A stretch of 64,000 nucleotides of DNA from Chrysaora quinquecirrha (GCA_014526335.1 JACTAT010000010.1:2461943-2525942), one strand, 5' to 3'. Numbered from the stretch's first letter, positions 26,540-37,062 are shown. Made by a program: numbers and translations. Notes: generated by a model not told the origin, from the sequence alone.

Positions 26540-29500
26540 GCCTTGCTTGCTTGCCTGCCTGCTTGCTTGCTTGCTTGCTTGCTTGCTTTCTTGCTTGCCT
26601 GCTTGCCTGCGTGCTTGCTTCTTTTCTTGCTTGCCTGTTTGGCTGTTTGTTTGCTTGTTGGCTTGCTTGCTTGATTGCTTGCTTACTTGCTTGTTTGCTT
26701 TCTTGCCTGCTTGTCTGTTTGCTTGCTTGCTTGCTTGTTTGACTTTTTGTTTGTTTGCTTGTTTGCTTGTTTGGTTGCTTGCTTGCTTTCTTACTTGCCT
26801 GCTTGCCTGCGTGCTTGATAGCTTGCTATCTTGCTTGCTGACAATCTTCTTTCTCTGGCAACCTCATTGTCTACAACAGACCCTCTTTGCTAGTAAACTG
26901 GGTTCTACATAATTCCTTTGAGCCAAGGCCTGTATTTTCCTATAATAAATACATTATGTCAAGTAAGTCTATCTCCATTTTGAAACTTTTTTTGTTGCTA
27001 TCTTAGGAAGAAGACCGACTGCTCGAATTTCACCTGGCTAATCTTGAGTATGCTTGCGGAGCCTCGCTTGAAAAGATCTCTGCAATGCATTGGAACCAAA
27101 ATGAGGCTTCGTTACAGTACAGTGGAGAGCATGCTTGGGTAGAAAAGGGCTTTAAACATATTCTAAAGAAATTTTCTGAAGGATTGGACATCAGGCTATG
27201 TTGCGAGGTATGTTAGTTTTCTTCTGTTATTGTCTAACACTGTCTGCTTCATCAGTGGGATACCTCATAACAGCGGACACAGTGAGTAAGTTACTTGAGC
27301 TAAAACAGTTTGTACAGAAGAGTGCTCTTTAACGTTAGACTGATATGCTTTGTTGCACGGATGCAGCCTTAATCTTAATCTTAATCTTAGTCTTAATCTA
27401 GGGCCTTAATTTACAGCATCAGAAAGTATGAAAGATGCAAACAAAACAACTGAGCCTAAACTGATATATCATAAACGCAGATATTTCAATAAATTCACAT
27501 TAGTTTGGAATACAGCTTTTTTAGCCACATTTAAGATATGTTTTTGATACTGGCTTTTGAATAGTAAGGTCTCATGATTTTCGTTTTTCCTTCAGTCAAT
27601 CTTTCCAATTTTTGTTAACTTTCTGTATCGGATGGCACTTCACAAGTATTATGGCACATCACAATTAATGTAAAGGGTGAATAATAGGCTCATCCTTCAG
27701 ATAAACACAAAAGGCTAATGCTGAAATGCCTATTTTAAAGAAGCAGTTAGTTGTTTTAATAATTTAGAGGGAAAAGTCTTTCATGTTCATGAATTAATCT
27801 GGATGTGTAAGGATTTATAACTTGTCTTTAATAAAGTTTCCTTTGCGTTTTCAGGTTTTTTCTTTAGATTACTCTGATAGCAAAGTAAGGATTCAATGTA
27901 AAAATGGTGAAGAATTCAGTGCAGACAAGGTAAGGGGGTTTTCTAATTGAATATTCTTGAACCTAGGGGACCATTAGAAAACCATATCGTACCGTATCGA
28001 AAACCATATCGTATAGAATAGCATTCCAAGGGACACCTACATGTGTGTAGGGGAGAGGCCAGACCTCAGCTGAGGGCAAGAGAATTGATGCGATTTGTTT
28101 GCTCTTTATGGGATAGATTAGGAGACATCTTTTTCCAGTTGCTGCAAAACTTAATTTCCGTCAGAAAACTTATTCATAAATTTTCAAATAATTGCTCCTC
28201 TTTGAGACTGATTTTCAATAAGCGCCAGGGGCCGTTAGTGGAAGAAATTCTGTTTAGCCTTATTTCTAATGAACTGAGTGACATACAGTCCCATATTTAT
28301 TCGATTCTAGAAGCTTACTGGCGTTATCACAGTTGTAGAAAGCCATTGGTTTTTTTTTTTATTTTTTCATCAAGTCTTATGACTTTTTCTTTCTTGATTC
28401 TGCTGTTTTCAACGCGATTTTTGTCACTATTCTTTCCTTAAGTCAAAATTAAAATTGCGATTTCAAATGGATTATCTATCTTTTCCTTTCCTATTTTTTA
28501 GGTAGTGGTTACAGTTCCATTATCAATACTGCAAAAAGAAAGAATAAAATTCAACCCTCCTTTGCCAGATGATAAAAAGGCTGCCATTTCAAATCTTGGA
28601 GCTGGAGCTATCGAAAAAGTAAGTTTACCGAAAATTAACGTTTGCTAATTCAAATATTGGTACATCAATAGATTTTGATCAGTCTATGAAATGCCATCAG
28701 TAGCCTTTGTCCCATGTCTTCTGTACATTTTCTAATGTTAGTTTTAAAATAGTGACAAATGCATTTATTCTCACAAACTTCAAATAACTTCACAGGTTTC
28801 ATCAAAGATATCATTTGTTACAGAATAAGCAGGTGGAATTTTTAATTTGGAAGCAACGTTTCTATCAAACGTTTGAACTGTTTGTTATTTCGTGCAGACT
28901 TTTTTCACCTGGAAGTGTTCCAGATTTTTGGCCTTGCAAACTTTAGGACTTAATGTCATAGTCAATTGTTCCGACCTTCGGTTGTTCCATTTCTAAATAA
29001 CCTTCTCCTAAGGTCCTCTATTCCCTGAAAGGACAATAGAAAGTCCCACTCAAACTCTCCTTTGTTCTGTCACGGAATCGCGGACCTTAGAAGAAGGACA
29101 TTGCGAAACAGAGTTGAGCCGAATCTGCCATCATTGGCTCAAAGCCTTGTTAATACAAACTACATTGATCATTTGTAACCCCTCTTGGGATAACTGCATA
29201 CTACCTTCAATTCTTTGAACATCTTTATTTTGAAACATTGTCTGTCATATTTACTGAAATGTGCCAATTTGACGGGGTTGTTAATTCAAGTACTCATGTC
29301 ACTTGCTTGTTGTTTCATGTTGTTTCAACCTCTCTCGAGAGGAGATGTCATTTCACTTTCTGAGGCAAAAAGAGGGACCTCTTTGGGGGCGGGGTGATTT
29401 TTCGAGCAGGGGTACTCTTTCGATTAAATACGATTTTTGCCATCAACCCAAGTAAATCCCTTGATCTTAATAAATCTGATCTCCTTACAGATTGCTATGA

Positions 29501-32500
29501 AGTTTAATAATAATTTCTGGAAGAAGAAGATAGACAAGGCTGATTATTTTGGGAGAATACCAGACTCGGAAGAAGACAGAGGGTTTTCTTGTTTATTTTA
29601 CGATGTCTCAGACGAGGTAACTTTAACTAGATCGGAATTGCTAGGACTTTCTTTATCTCGAAATATATGCAGCTTTTTTCTGCACGCTTTTGCGTCATTT
29701 TAACATAATCATTTCAATTTATACTTCGAATCTTAGCGTAAGGCCCCAGCCTAAGGCAATGTTTGACTGTTTGGCTACATCACCAAACATTGCTTGACAA
29801 GCTTAAATAATCCAAATACTCTGCGCAATCTTTTAGGGGCTGATTATATGAGAGTTTTCAGCCCGGGCTAGAATCTCAGCTCGGTTAGCCGGGTTGAAAT
29901 CGGCGTGCGATTATATGAACGTTTCCAGCCGGGCTGAAATCGAATACCTAAGACAATTGACGCCAAAATTGACACGTTTCGACACGAAACTAAAACCACA
30001 GTACCACAGTCAAACTGGGCTTGCGCAAACAGAGTTCCTAGCCCGGGCTGGAAAAAAAATGCGATTACATGAGAAATCTCAGCCCGTTCAAGCGGGCTGG
30101 AAATCCTAGCCCGCCTAGCTGAAAGAGGGCTGGAGTTTTCAGCCCGGGCTGAAATTATCTCATGTAATCACAAAATCAATTTTGCAGAGAATTGACCGGA
30201 AAGGAGGGCTGAGTTTGCAGCCCGTTTAACCGGGCTGAAATTCCAGCCCGGGCTGAAAACTCTCATATAATCGGCCCCTTAGAAAAGTTTGAAAACATTG
30301 TTTATTTCACGCAGGCAATGTTTGACAAGCAATGTTTTGCGATAGAGCCAAACGGTCAAAAGTTTTGCTTGAAAACAAATTTCAGATGCTTGACGAACAA
30401 TGTTTGATCGTCTGGCCAGAGCCTTAATATATTTTGCCGTAGCGAAACGAACAAACATTGTTCGTCAAACATTTTAGATTTTCTTCAGCTACAAATGACG
30501 TTTGATCATTTTGACACGTAGCAGAAAATTGCTGGACAAGCAGAACTTGCTTGCCACTGTTTTTGAGAGAGCTACCATTGTTTTCAAATCAATAAATGGT
30601 CTCGCGCCCACTTACCTTTCTTCTCTGTTCACGAGAAACTCGACACGGGGAATCATGCATTTGAGAAATATGGAGACTGACTGACTTGCTCCACGAATGA
30701 AAACAAGCAATGGCCAAAAGGCATTTTCGTTCCGTGGATCGCAGGTTTGGAATAAACTAGAGCGTGAGGTCAAGCTTGCCCCCTCTCTGTCTACTCTTAA
30801 AAGTAGACTCAAGACGAGAAAAAATATATAGCCTTTAATCTTTCATTTGTAATCCTTGATTTATTCTAATTTTACACTGTAAATTTTTATGCTATTTTAA
30901 TCAAATTATCTAAGCATTGTAAGTAGATTTTCCACGGCCCTCTGAAAAACAGCCTCTCTTGGTTGATGGGGCTACCGTGGCTAAAGAATTTAAAATGAAA
31001 TGAAATGAAAATTTGAAAATCTTCAAAAACATTTTATGCTTGCTGTAAGCGAAATGCTTGATTAGCAATGTTTGTGATGTGTGCAATCCATCAAACGTTT
31101 TATTGTGCAAGCTAATTTCAGATGTTTGACAAAGAATATTTGATCGTTTGGCTCTACGAGCACCAATGGGTATTCAAAGTACCATATCAACATTGTAAAG
31201 GATTTAAGTGAAATAGGCCATTTATTCATATTTTCTTTTTCAGTCAAATTTTGTCTTGATGGCACTAATAGCTGGCAAATCAGTGCAAGAAATTTCCGAC
31301 AAAACAGATGAACAAGTGGTCAGTAAATGTGTCCAAGTCCTTAGGAAATTGTTTCCAGAACAGGTCAGTTCATTACGTAAATGCTATTTCATAAAGCAAA
31401 TACTTTAGTAAACTCATTTGACCTTGATAGTAATAGCCGTCCTTATCCAATACTATGCCCATTATTGGATATGAAAACACTTAAAATACATAGAAGCAAA
31501 CAACTTGACATGTTGTAAGTTTCTTGACATGTTAAAGGGACCTTTTAGAAAAGAAACAACTTAGGACACACTACTGAACATGTCCCAGACTACCTGGAGG
31601 TTTAACAATGTGTCAGCTTCGACAATTTTCCTCTTAAGATGTGGAAAACTTAACAACGGAAAACTTAAGGAAAGAAAATGACTTGTCATTCCCTTCTGAA
31701 TCTTGGAAGGTTCAGTGCCCTTTCTGAAAACACAGAATAGACAAACTACACAACATGTCCCAACTCTTTTTGAAGCTTTGTGGCTTTACAGTAAACTTCC
31801 TTTTTAAGAGGCCGGGTTTAACTATTCGAACCTTAATATTGTGATGTTGCCCTAGGTAAAGTAAATCTGTAGTTCATTACAGAGAGCAACTTACACTTTT
31901 TTAAATAAGCAACTGGACTTTTATCTAATCCTTGAAGTTGCTTAAAATATTAGACAATTCAGCCCTCAAAGTTGCTTCAGAGTTGCTTAACATGTTTTGT
32001 ACCTAACAACCACCCCTGACTTGGCGGTCAAAATCATCGAATGTTAGGCCTACAACACGACTTTTGGGAGACAGATAGTGAAAACACGTTAGCTAAAGAA
32101 CTTCAACATGCAAAACTGCTTACAGTAATTTAATTGAGCCCTCAAGCTGTTAGGGTTGGTTCAACCCTAGTTGCTTATTGAGCTGTTGCTTGTTGAAAAA
32201 AAGTGTATACAAAAGGACATAACTTGAAAAACCTTGAACTGTATGGCAAGGTTTAGTACCCTTTCTGAACAAAACAACAATGGCAGACCTTTGAGGCTTC
32301 ACCCTACTTCCTCTTTAAAGAGAGAGCTAAACTATTTTAACTTTATAGTATGACCTTTTCTATGTCTATTAAATCGCTTGTTCTGTGCAGAAAACAGCTT
32401 AAGATATATATTAATGGGAACATAACCTTGTAAGGTACAGTGTCCTTTCTGAACAGAACAACAAAGAACACAATTCCTTGCAAGCTTTCAACTTTTACAC

Positions 32501-34936
32501 TTTACTTCCTACTTAAAGGTGGAACAGAACTATTCTACCTTAACAGTATGACATTGTTCTATGACAAGCAAATTTCAAGTTATGTGCAAGTTTCAAGAAA
32601 AATACTTCTTAAGGCATACTAAAGGAGCCATTATACCTTGATTCATAGGACAAGGTTTTGTGCCCTCTGATGAAACACTATAGAACAGACCCTTCAAAAT
32701 GTCCTATCTTTCCTGAAACTGAAAGTTTTTGGTTTCGCGAAAATCTTCCCTTTGAGAGGTCTAACAATCTATTTGACTTCAATAGAAAGTCTAATCTATA
32801 TTGCCCATTAAATCTAGAGTTATATACAACCTAAGATACACTAAAGGATCACCCTTTGACAAGTGCTTAGTTATATGCATCGTTCAGTGCACTTTCTGTA
32901 CGAAAACAACACGAGACACATCACTAAACATGCCCAATATTTCTTGGAAGCTTTTTAAACATAAGATATTACAATGAACACTCTTAAAGAGGTTGAATAA
33001 GCTACGTATTCGGCTATTGAAGTATTAGTCAAGTAGATAATCGGCTTTGGATAGTGGACAACTTAAGATGTCAAACATAGACAAAGAAACGACCTGACAT
33101 GACCGAGTTGCCGGCAAGGTCCGGTGCCCTCTCTGGGAGAACGACATAGGACACACTACTGGACATGTCCGAATTGTTTGGAAACATTGATGGTTTGCAA
33201 AACAAACTTTGCTTTAAGTAGTCTGGTTGAGTATTCGACCTTATTGGTATTTTACGTTAGTCCTGTCCAGTAAATTTCCTCTTGACTTTATCAACACAAG
33301 AGAACTTCGCTTGACATAGCTGAGTTATCTGGCAAAGTTCAGTATCTCCTCTGAATACGGTGGACACACAACTGGACATGTCCTAATATTCACGGACGTG
33401 GAAAGGTTAAGAATTTGAACCGAGAGCTTCCTTTTTCGAAAGTGTAGTGAAATGTTTAGTCGAGCAAGTAATTGACTGAATCTTCTGTAAAAACAGGCAG
33501 AACTTATAGGAGCTTGTAAAATCGAACTACGAACAACGTTCCGCAATTCTTTATTCCGAATTTGCTGCATTCTGATCATCACAGAACATTTTCTCCAAAG
33601 CTGATAAAAGCTGTTTGCATCACCATCACATCATCTTCATCTTCATCATCCTCACCATCATTATCATCATCATAGTCATCATTATCTTTGATCATTATCA
33701 TCATCATCATCATTATCATTATCATTATCTTCATCATGATCAGCATCATCTTCATCATCATCATCATCATCATTATCATTATCTTCATCATGATCAGCAT
33801 CATCTTCATCATCATCATCATCATCATTATCATTATCTTCATCATGATCAGCATCATCTTCATCATCATCATCATCATTATCATTATCTTCATCATGATC
33901 AGCATCATCTTCATCATCATCATCATCATCATCATTATCATTATCTTCATCATGATCAGCATCATCATCATCATCATCACCAAATCACCAACGCAAATCA
34001 ACTCTTGCCCTTAGTACAAATACCTCTTGTCGTCCTATTAGAGTCTGTTTTACTTGTGAAGTTATAAGAAAATACCAAACCAATACGCTTATTGTCTTCT
34101 TTCTATTCACAGGATGTTACCATGCCTGAGAAATATTTCGTTAGTCGGTGGAGCCGTGAAGAACACATTGAGATGACGTATTCCTATGTTGGAATAAATG
34201 GATGTGGTGATGATTACGATAAGATTGCTGAAGAAATTGATGGTAAATTGTTTTTCGCTGGCGAGGTAAGTTTTTCTGTATATTTTTTGTTATTGAAAGA
34301 TTTGAGAACCGTTTCAAGGAACTGATTATTTATCTAAATGAGAGTCGAGAGTACGACCAAAGGCATTTGACGGCCGTCGGCTGACCAGCCGAAGTTCCAC
34401 GACGCTGCTCTGAAATTGAGGCGATTGGTACAACTAGTTTGGAGCCTGCGACTAGTTAGCTCGGTAAAGCATGGGCCTATTCAGCCAAAGATTGTAGGCT
34501 GGAAACCTGTCATACTCCTATCAATGTCTCAAAAACATCTCTCAAACTACCTCTTTAACGACGGTTGACCATTAGATCGAGAACCAAACCCTTTGTTAGG
34601 AAGGTCCGGTCTTGTGGCATGCCGTATGCGTAACGTTGCTGATTTCTATGGTCAATGCTACGATCTGCTTTTGGAGACTGTCGATGGGTTTTGGGAAAAA
34701 TTTCATGCTGAACAACAGCTCGTCGAAGGTAAGGGCCGTACATAAATTAGAGACATAAAAGGAATATCTTGAGGAGTTATAGCAATCAGTGACATTTTTG
34801 TTGCCATCCCCCGTTCAAGTGTTTGCATCTAATAGTTCTTGTCCCTCCTCAGGCTACAAATCGAGGATTTCCACAGACTGTCACGGGGGCATTCATCAGT
34901 GGGATTAGGGAAGCAAAAAAGATTCTGACGAGCTAG
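17252..34936 (+). CDS. KDM1B: Lysine-specific histone demethylase 1B (LSD2), flavin amine oxidase
   Basis: FAD-dependent amine oxidases of this family demethylate histone H3K4me1/me2 in the nucleus. Exons: 17252-17421, 18135-18224, 18584-18785, 19228-19263, 21670-21718, 21974-22100, 22648-22711, 23201-23377, 23866-23940, 24614-24748, 25164-25337, 26099-26157, 27007-27207, 27855-27929, 28502-28618, 29491-29616, 31244-31363, 34113-34265, 34853-34936. This gives about 744 residues (vertebrate proteins are about 820). Domains in order: a Cys/His N-terminal zinc finger (about 37-86: HRKCEKSGC, then HFCNECFEFYYR); a CW zinc finger (about 122-166: GYWVNC, TWECSK, CSDPEDE); SWIRM (about 184-305); amine oxidase with VIGAGIAG near 310-317. 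The active-site Lys that contacts flavin is kept as AIEK/IAMKF at residue 584. The C-terminus has FFAGEATNRGFPQTVTGA. Exon 11 lacks one base (AAAA run near 25250). The exon 5 end is uncertain (21718 or 21799). Confidence 0.92.
17527..17582. repeat. ATG/ATA microsatellite
   Basis: A short AT-rich trinucleotide run (ATGATGATAATAATAATAAT and similar) in intron 1 of KDM1B. Confidence 0.8.
17880..18062 (-). other. Cys/His-containing coding-like segment in KDM1B intron 1
   Basis: The minus strand is open and reads SWECSKLTCEGYHHPAEC, then a Gln/Arg-containing helix-like stretch, and ends ...FFAWKQ at a TAG. The four Cys/His residues and balanced composition look protein-like rather than random. 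I do not recognise the family. A decayed transposon-derived gene is possible. There is no evidence of expression. Confidence 0.25.
19270..19640. repeat. Imperfect ATGATCATTGTGATC repeat with local palindromes
   Basis: Reiterated TGATCATGATCA and CATTGTGATC words occur on both strands, in KDM1B intron 4. Many units are self-complementary, so it could form hairpins. Ile/Met-rich frames here are repeat artefacts. Confidence 0.8.
19874..20143. mobile_element. MITE family D (TIR GCAAGAAACAG...GGACATACTT)
   Basis: The left end reads TTGCAAGAAACAGCGG and then TTTTTGGACATACTTAAAGA. The right end reads TTTTTAAGTATGTCCAAAAA and then CTGTTTCTTGCG, the inverse of the left. Interior words (ACTCTGAGGAGGGTCAGACG, GGTGCATTTCGATCGGCATC, CTGGGTATACATTCTGCCTT) recur in inverted or degenerate form near 45.4-45.9 and 50.0-50.5 kb. 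No coding capacity. Confidence 0.7.
20472..21542. mobile_element. Foldback element family C, interrupted by a TIR element
   Basis: The left arm is CCTTTTCAAAGAGGCCTGGG followed by GCGAC, TTTCTGGAAAATGGT and GGAATCCTCTCC. The right arm is its inverse: GGAGAGGATTCC, ACCATTTTCCAGA, GACCCAGGCCTCTTTGAAAA. Without the inserted 595-bp element it would be about 470 bp, close to the 457-bp uninterrupted copy at 35628-36084. It lies in KDM1B intron 4, ending 128 bp before exon 5. Confidence 0.75.
20585..21179. mobile_element. 595-bp TIR element with 9-bp target-site duplication, nested in family C
   Basis: Both ends begin TAGACTTACCCTAAGTCTAA and match perfectly, inverted, over 29 bp. The element is flanked by direct repeats of TTTCAGGAG (20576-20584 and 21180-21188). 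The undisturbed sequence TTTCAGGAGATG is seen in the other family C copy at 35.74 kb. A second inner inverted repeat pairs 20660-20720 with 21037-21100. A 9-bp duplication fits Mutator-like elements by established knowledge. There is no transposase, so it is non-autonomous. Confidence 0.85.
22795..23046. repeat. MITE family A copy
   Basis: The left end is GGCCTGGTAAAACGATCAAT. The right end is AATGTTTGATCGTTTGGTCT. Interior blocks match the family. It lies in KDM1B intron 7. Confidence 0.7.
23455..23800. repeat. TTTAC pentanucleotide-like microsatellite
   Basis: An imperfect run of CTTTACTTTA words of about 340 bp in KDM1B intron 8. It yields Phe/Leu/Tyr/Thr-rich open frames that are not genes. 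Confidence 0.85.
24890..25030. repeat. Possible tRNA-like fragment (minus-oriented)
   Basis: Read on the minus strand it has GGCTCTCTGGTCATGCAG and then AGATTCGAATCCTGTC, similar to a tRNA T-loop/B-box segment. The rest does not fold into a tRNA by eye. It may be a SINE remnant in KDM1B intron 10. Confidence 0.25.
26244..26320. repeat. Family C fragment (one arm)
   Basis: It contains AGAGAGGTCTAGGTCGGTGC, GCGATGTTTTTCTG and AAGGGAATC, a degraded match to the left arm of family C. It sits immediately before the TTGC microsatellite in KDM1B intron 12. Confidence 0.5.
26325..26830. repeat. TTGC tetranucleotide microsatellite
   Basis: About 500 bp of GCTTGCTTGCTTGCC-type units in KDM1B intron 12. 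A tetranucleotide leaves all three plus frames open over long spans, giving Cys/Leu/Ala-rich strings that are not proteins. Confidence 0.95.
29740..30428. repeat. MITE family A copy split by a Harbinger-like MITE
   Basis: The left half (about 29740-29835) has CAATGTTTGACTGTTTGGCT and AACATTGCTTGACAAGC. The right half (30282-30428) has GCAATGTTTGACAAGCAATG and AATGTTTGATCGTCTGGCCA. Rejoining the halves gives the normal family length. KDM1B intron 16. Confidence 0.7.
29836..30278. mobile_element. 443-bp PIF/Harbinger-like MITE with TTA target duplication
   Basis: The left terminus is GGGGCTGATTATATGAGAGT followed by TTTCAGCCCGGGCT. The right terminus is the inverse (AGCCCGGGCTGAAAACTCTC, then ATATAATCGGCCCC). 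It is flanked by TTA at 29833-29835 and 30279-30281. The interior is full of further CAGCCCGGGCTG palindromes. A 3-bp TWA duplication is the known signature of PIF/Harbinger. There is no transposase. Confidence 0.8.
30429..31160. repeat. MITE family A copy split by a LINE fragment
   Basis: The left part (about 30440-30570) has AACAAACATTGTTCGTCAAA. The right part (31011-31160) has GATTAGCAATGTTTGTGATG and AATATTTGATCGTTTGGCTC. The interruption is the LINE 3' end described separately. Confidence 0.6.
30571..31011 (+). pseudogene. LINE (L2/CR1-like) 3' end with reverse-transcriptase C-terminal remnant
   Basis: The plus frame reads VFKSINGLAPTYLSSLF, an LRN motif, an in-frame TGA at 30682-30684, then GSQVWNKLEREVK and SLSTLKSRLKTR before a TAG at 30829-30831. 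This is the familiar C-terminal tail of non-LTR retrotransposon polymerases. A short AAATG repeat at about 30990-31011 fits the 3' microsatellite tail of L2/CR1 elements. It is 5'-truncated and inactive. Confidence 0.75.
31500..33400. repeat. Degenerate tandem array, period about 190-235 bp
   Basis: The phrase AGTGCCCTTTCTGAA or a close variant recurs at about 31709, 32251, 32438, 32656, 32885, 33121 and 33341. A second phrase, CACTACTGAACATGTCC, recurs at about 31569, 31749, 32920, 33150 and 33365, in the same order. The spacing and shared order indicate an old tandem array filling KDM1B intron 17. No coding frame runs through it. Confidence 0.6.
33618..33992. repeat. ATC microsatellite with 51-57 bp higher-order unit
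   Basis: Within a CAT/ATC run, the phrase TCTTCATCATGATCAGCATC recurs at 33728, 33782, 33836, 33887 and 33944. That shows amplification of a compound unit whose size varies in steps of three. It lies in KDM1B intron 17, about 120 bp before exon 18. Confidence 0.9.
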
Positions 34937-35627
34937 TAATGTTCTCCATGAAGCTATATAAAAAGGCAAGGCTTTCAGGCTGAGAGGCTGTCCGGCACAA
35001 CTAACTCGGAAAATCCTACAGGGACGCTGACTTAGTTTTCGGACAGAATTGGAAAACATTTTTTCAACTTTTGTACATAAAATTAAAATAGAAATTAACT
35101 TTAATTTATAGGATTTTAAGACATGCATTATATTTTGAACTAACAATCGCCTACATAGTAATGATATAATTTTTTTAATATCGGATTAAAATCTACCGTA
35201 AGTTATTATCTAGATTTCCTACGTTGTTGCGAAAGTAAGAAACCTATAAGACTAGTCTTTTTCATAAAGAACACGAGCCTGGATTTTGCCTACAGTGTGC
35301 CCAGATTCTAGAAGCGAAATAAGAACAAATTGAGGCTGATCTCTGCATTAGCCTGTAGAGTATCTGTTGAATATGAATTAAGTCCATCAGACTAGATTTA
35401 GGAGAAAAAAGCGAGCGAACAACGAAATAAACAAGCATGTTACATTTTGAATTAAACTTTGTACCACTCCAAACACGCCTTGGAGATATTACTGTCTAAG
35501 TAGCCGACGAACTAAGAACAGATTAAGGACATTTCAGGCGAAAAAAGGCGAAAAGTTAAGAAACAGCCATCCTCGATAGAAAATTTACTGTTTCTTGTAA
35601 TAACTACTATAAAAGGAACCAAAATAG
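34937..35627. other. Intergenic, nothing recognised
   Basis: AT-rich sequence after the KDM1B stop codon. An ATTAAA at about 35087 could serve as a polyadenylation signal. No gene or repeat family was recognised. Confidence 0.4.
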
Positions 35628-36084
35628 ACCTTTTCAAAGGGCCTGGGTCGAGCGCGACATATTTCTGGAAAATGGTAAACATTTCCAGCAATGGAATCCT
35701 CTCCGCGTGCAACAACTGGAATTACGGTCGTTTCAGGAGATGTTGTACATTAAATATTACTTCAAATTCACGTTTAATTCGAATAAAAACGAAAGAAAGA
35801 CTTCAAATCCTACCATATCTGCTCAAGAAGACATTTAATAAAGTATTTTCATAATTTTGAGTTCCTCGCATCTTACTTCTTGAATTGCTGCACATATTTT
35901 CACTTTTGTTGTTGCAGATTTCTTCCTCTCTTTTTCTTCCATCATTCGTGAGTTTGGAGCAAAATTTGCAGAAGTACCTCTCCTAAAACGACCGTAATTC
36001 GTTGCACACGGAGAGGATTCCGCAACTGGAAATGTCTACCATTTTCCAGAAAAATGTCGCACCCGACCCAGGCCTCATTTCAAG
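35628..36084. mobile_element. Foldback element family C, uninterrupted copy
   Basis: The left arm (CCTTTTCAAAGGGCCTGGGT, TTTCTGGAAAATGGTAAACA, GGAATCCTCTCCGCGTGCAA) is mirrored by the right arm (TTGCACACGGAGAGGATTCC, GTCTACCATTTTCCAGAAAA, CGACCCAGGCCTCATTTCAA). The arms are about 120 bp long and separated by about 220 bp. It is non-coding and intergenic. Confidence 0.8.
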
Positions 36085-36375
36085 TTTTTGACGCTTGGGT
36101 ACGGGTGTTTGTGAACGTCCAAAAATTATTCCTTGGTCAATTTCCTAACATTATTTCTTCTTCTGTTTTCTGTTACAAATCAGTTTTCTTGGATCACAAT
36201 ATTTTGTAAATTAAATTAAGATTAAACCTATTTTTCGTAGCTAGTTGGGTTTGGAATTTAAATTTATTTATGAGAATCTTGGCTTTGTAACAAACCTACT
36301 TTTTGTGTTTTGCTGATGAATTTTCAGGGCTTCACCTAAAAATATTGTGTTATATTACATGTTACAAAACCTTTT

Positions 36376-36621
36376 TACACGTTTTTTATAAGAACACTTG
36401 GCTTCGATTTCAGCCTGCCTGTTTCTTAAATGCTTTTTCACTAACTTGTCACCCCCTACCCTTCTCGAAAACATGTTTCAAATGCGTTTCCGGGCAAGGG
36501 CTTTACGCTGGTGAATTTTGCTTTTGCGTATCTGAAATAGTTTCGGAGATAGCAAACATTTTTGACCCAAATTTCAGCCTGGTGTTTCTTATAAAGGTTG
36601 TTCTTATAAAAAAACGTGTAA
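36376..36621. mobile_element. MITE family E (TIR TACACGTTTTTTATAAGAAC)
   Basis: The left end TACACGTTTTTTATAAGAAC is mirrored by the right end GTTCTTATAAAAAAACGTGT. Related ends are seen at 57264-57541 and 60119-60298. It lies upstream of the GNAT gene promoter. Confidence 0.65.
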
Positions 36622-37025
36622 GAGTTTAGCGACTCGTACTGTCAGGGCTGAAACCCTTGATATTGTAAGCAAATTTCAGGTCTGGCCCCGAGTCAAATTT
36701 TTTATCAAAAAATAGTGTTCTCCTCTTGGAGTACTCCACTCCGCTGTGACCTGCAACTGGGTTGTTTTCTTCCTTCCCGCTCGAGAATTCCCAATTGCGC
36801 GTGTCGAAAGAATTTGTCTTACTTTGTAATTCTAATCGTTGTACAAATATGACGTAGACTCCTCCGCGCAAACATTAGAAATCGTAGGGGAGGCATGGGC
36901 GTCTAAAGCCTTTTGGGACTGCAATTCTTTGTTCAAACATCAAGTGAATTTTCGGACGCCACGACCTTACGACCTACGATTTGGACATGCCGCGCTGCAC
37001 AACACTCGTGCCAGCTGTTCAAGCG

Positions 37026-37062
37026 ACCAATCAAATTCCATGTCAGCAAAACTGTATAAATA
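37026..37062 (+). promoter_or_regulatory. CCAAT and TATA boxes upstream of the GNAT gene
   Basis: A CCAAT motif (in GACCAATCAAA, near 37027) is followed by TATAAATA at 37055-37062. The first ATG of the GNAT gene is at 37171, 109 bp downstream. Spacing fits a canonical core promoter. This is a call from sequence only. Confidence 0.6.

Noticed and set aside
26290..26912. Cys/Leu/Ala-rich open frames of up to 190 residues in three plus frames
   Set aside because: A tetranucleotide repeat keeps all frames open; not a protein.
28043..28441. 132-residue plus open frame in KDM1B intron 14
   Set aside because: No motif, no neighbouring splice logic, hydrophobic T-run at the end; likely chance.
34430..34520. 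tRNA-like words (TTAGCTCGGTAAAGC ... GGCTGGAAACC)
   Set aside because: No pairing acceptor stem or complete cloverleaf could be seen; too diverged to call.
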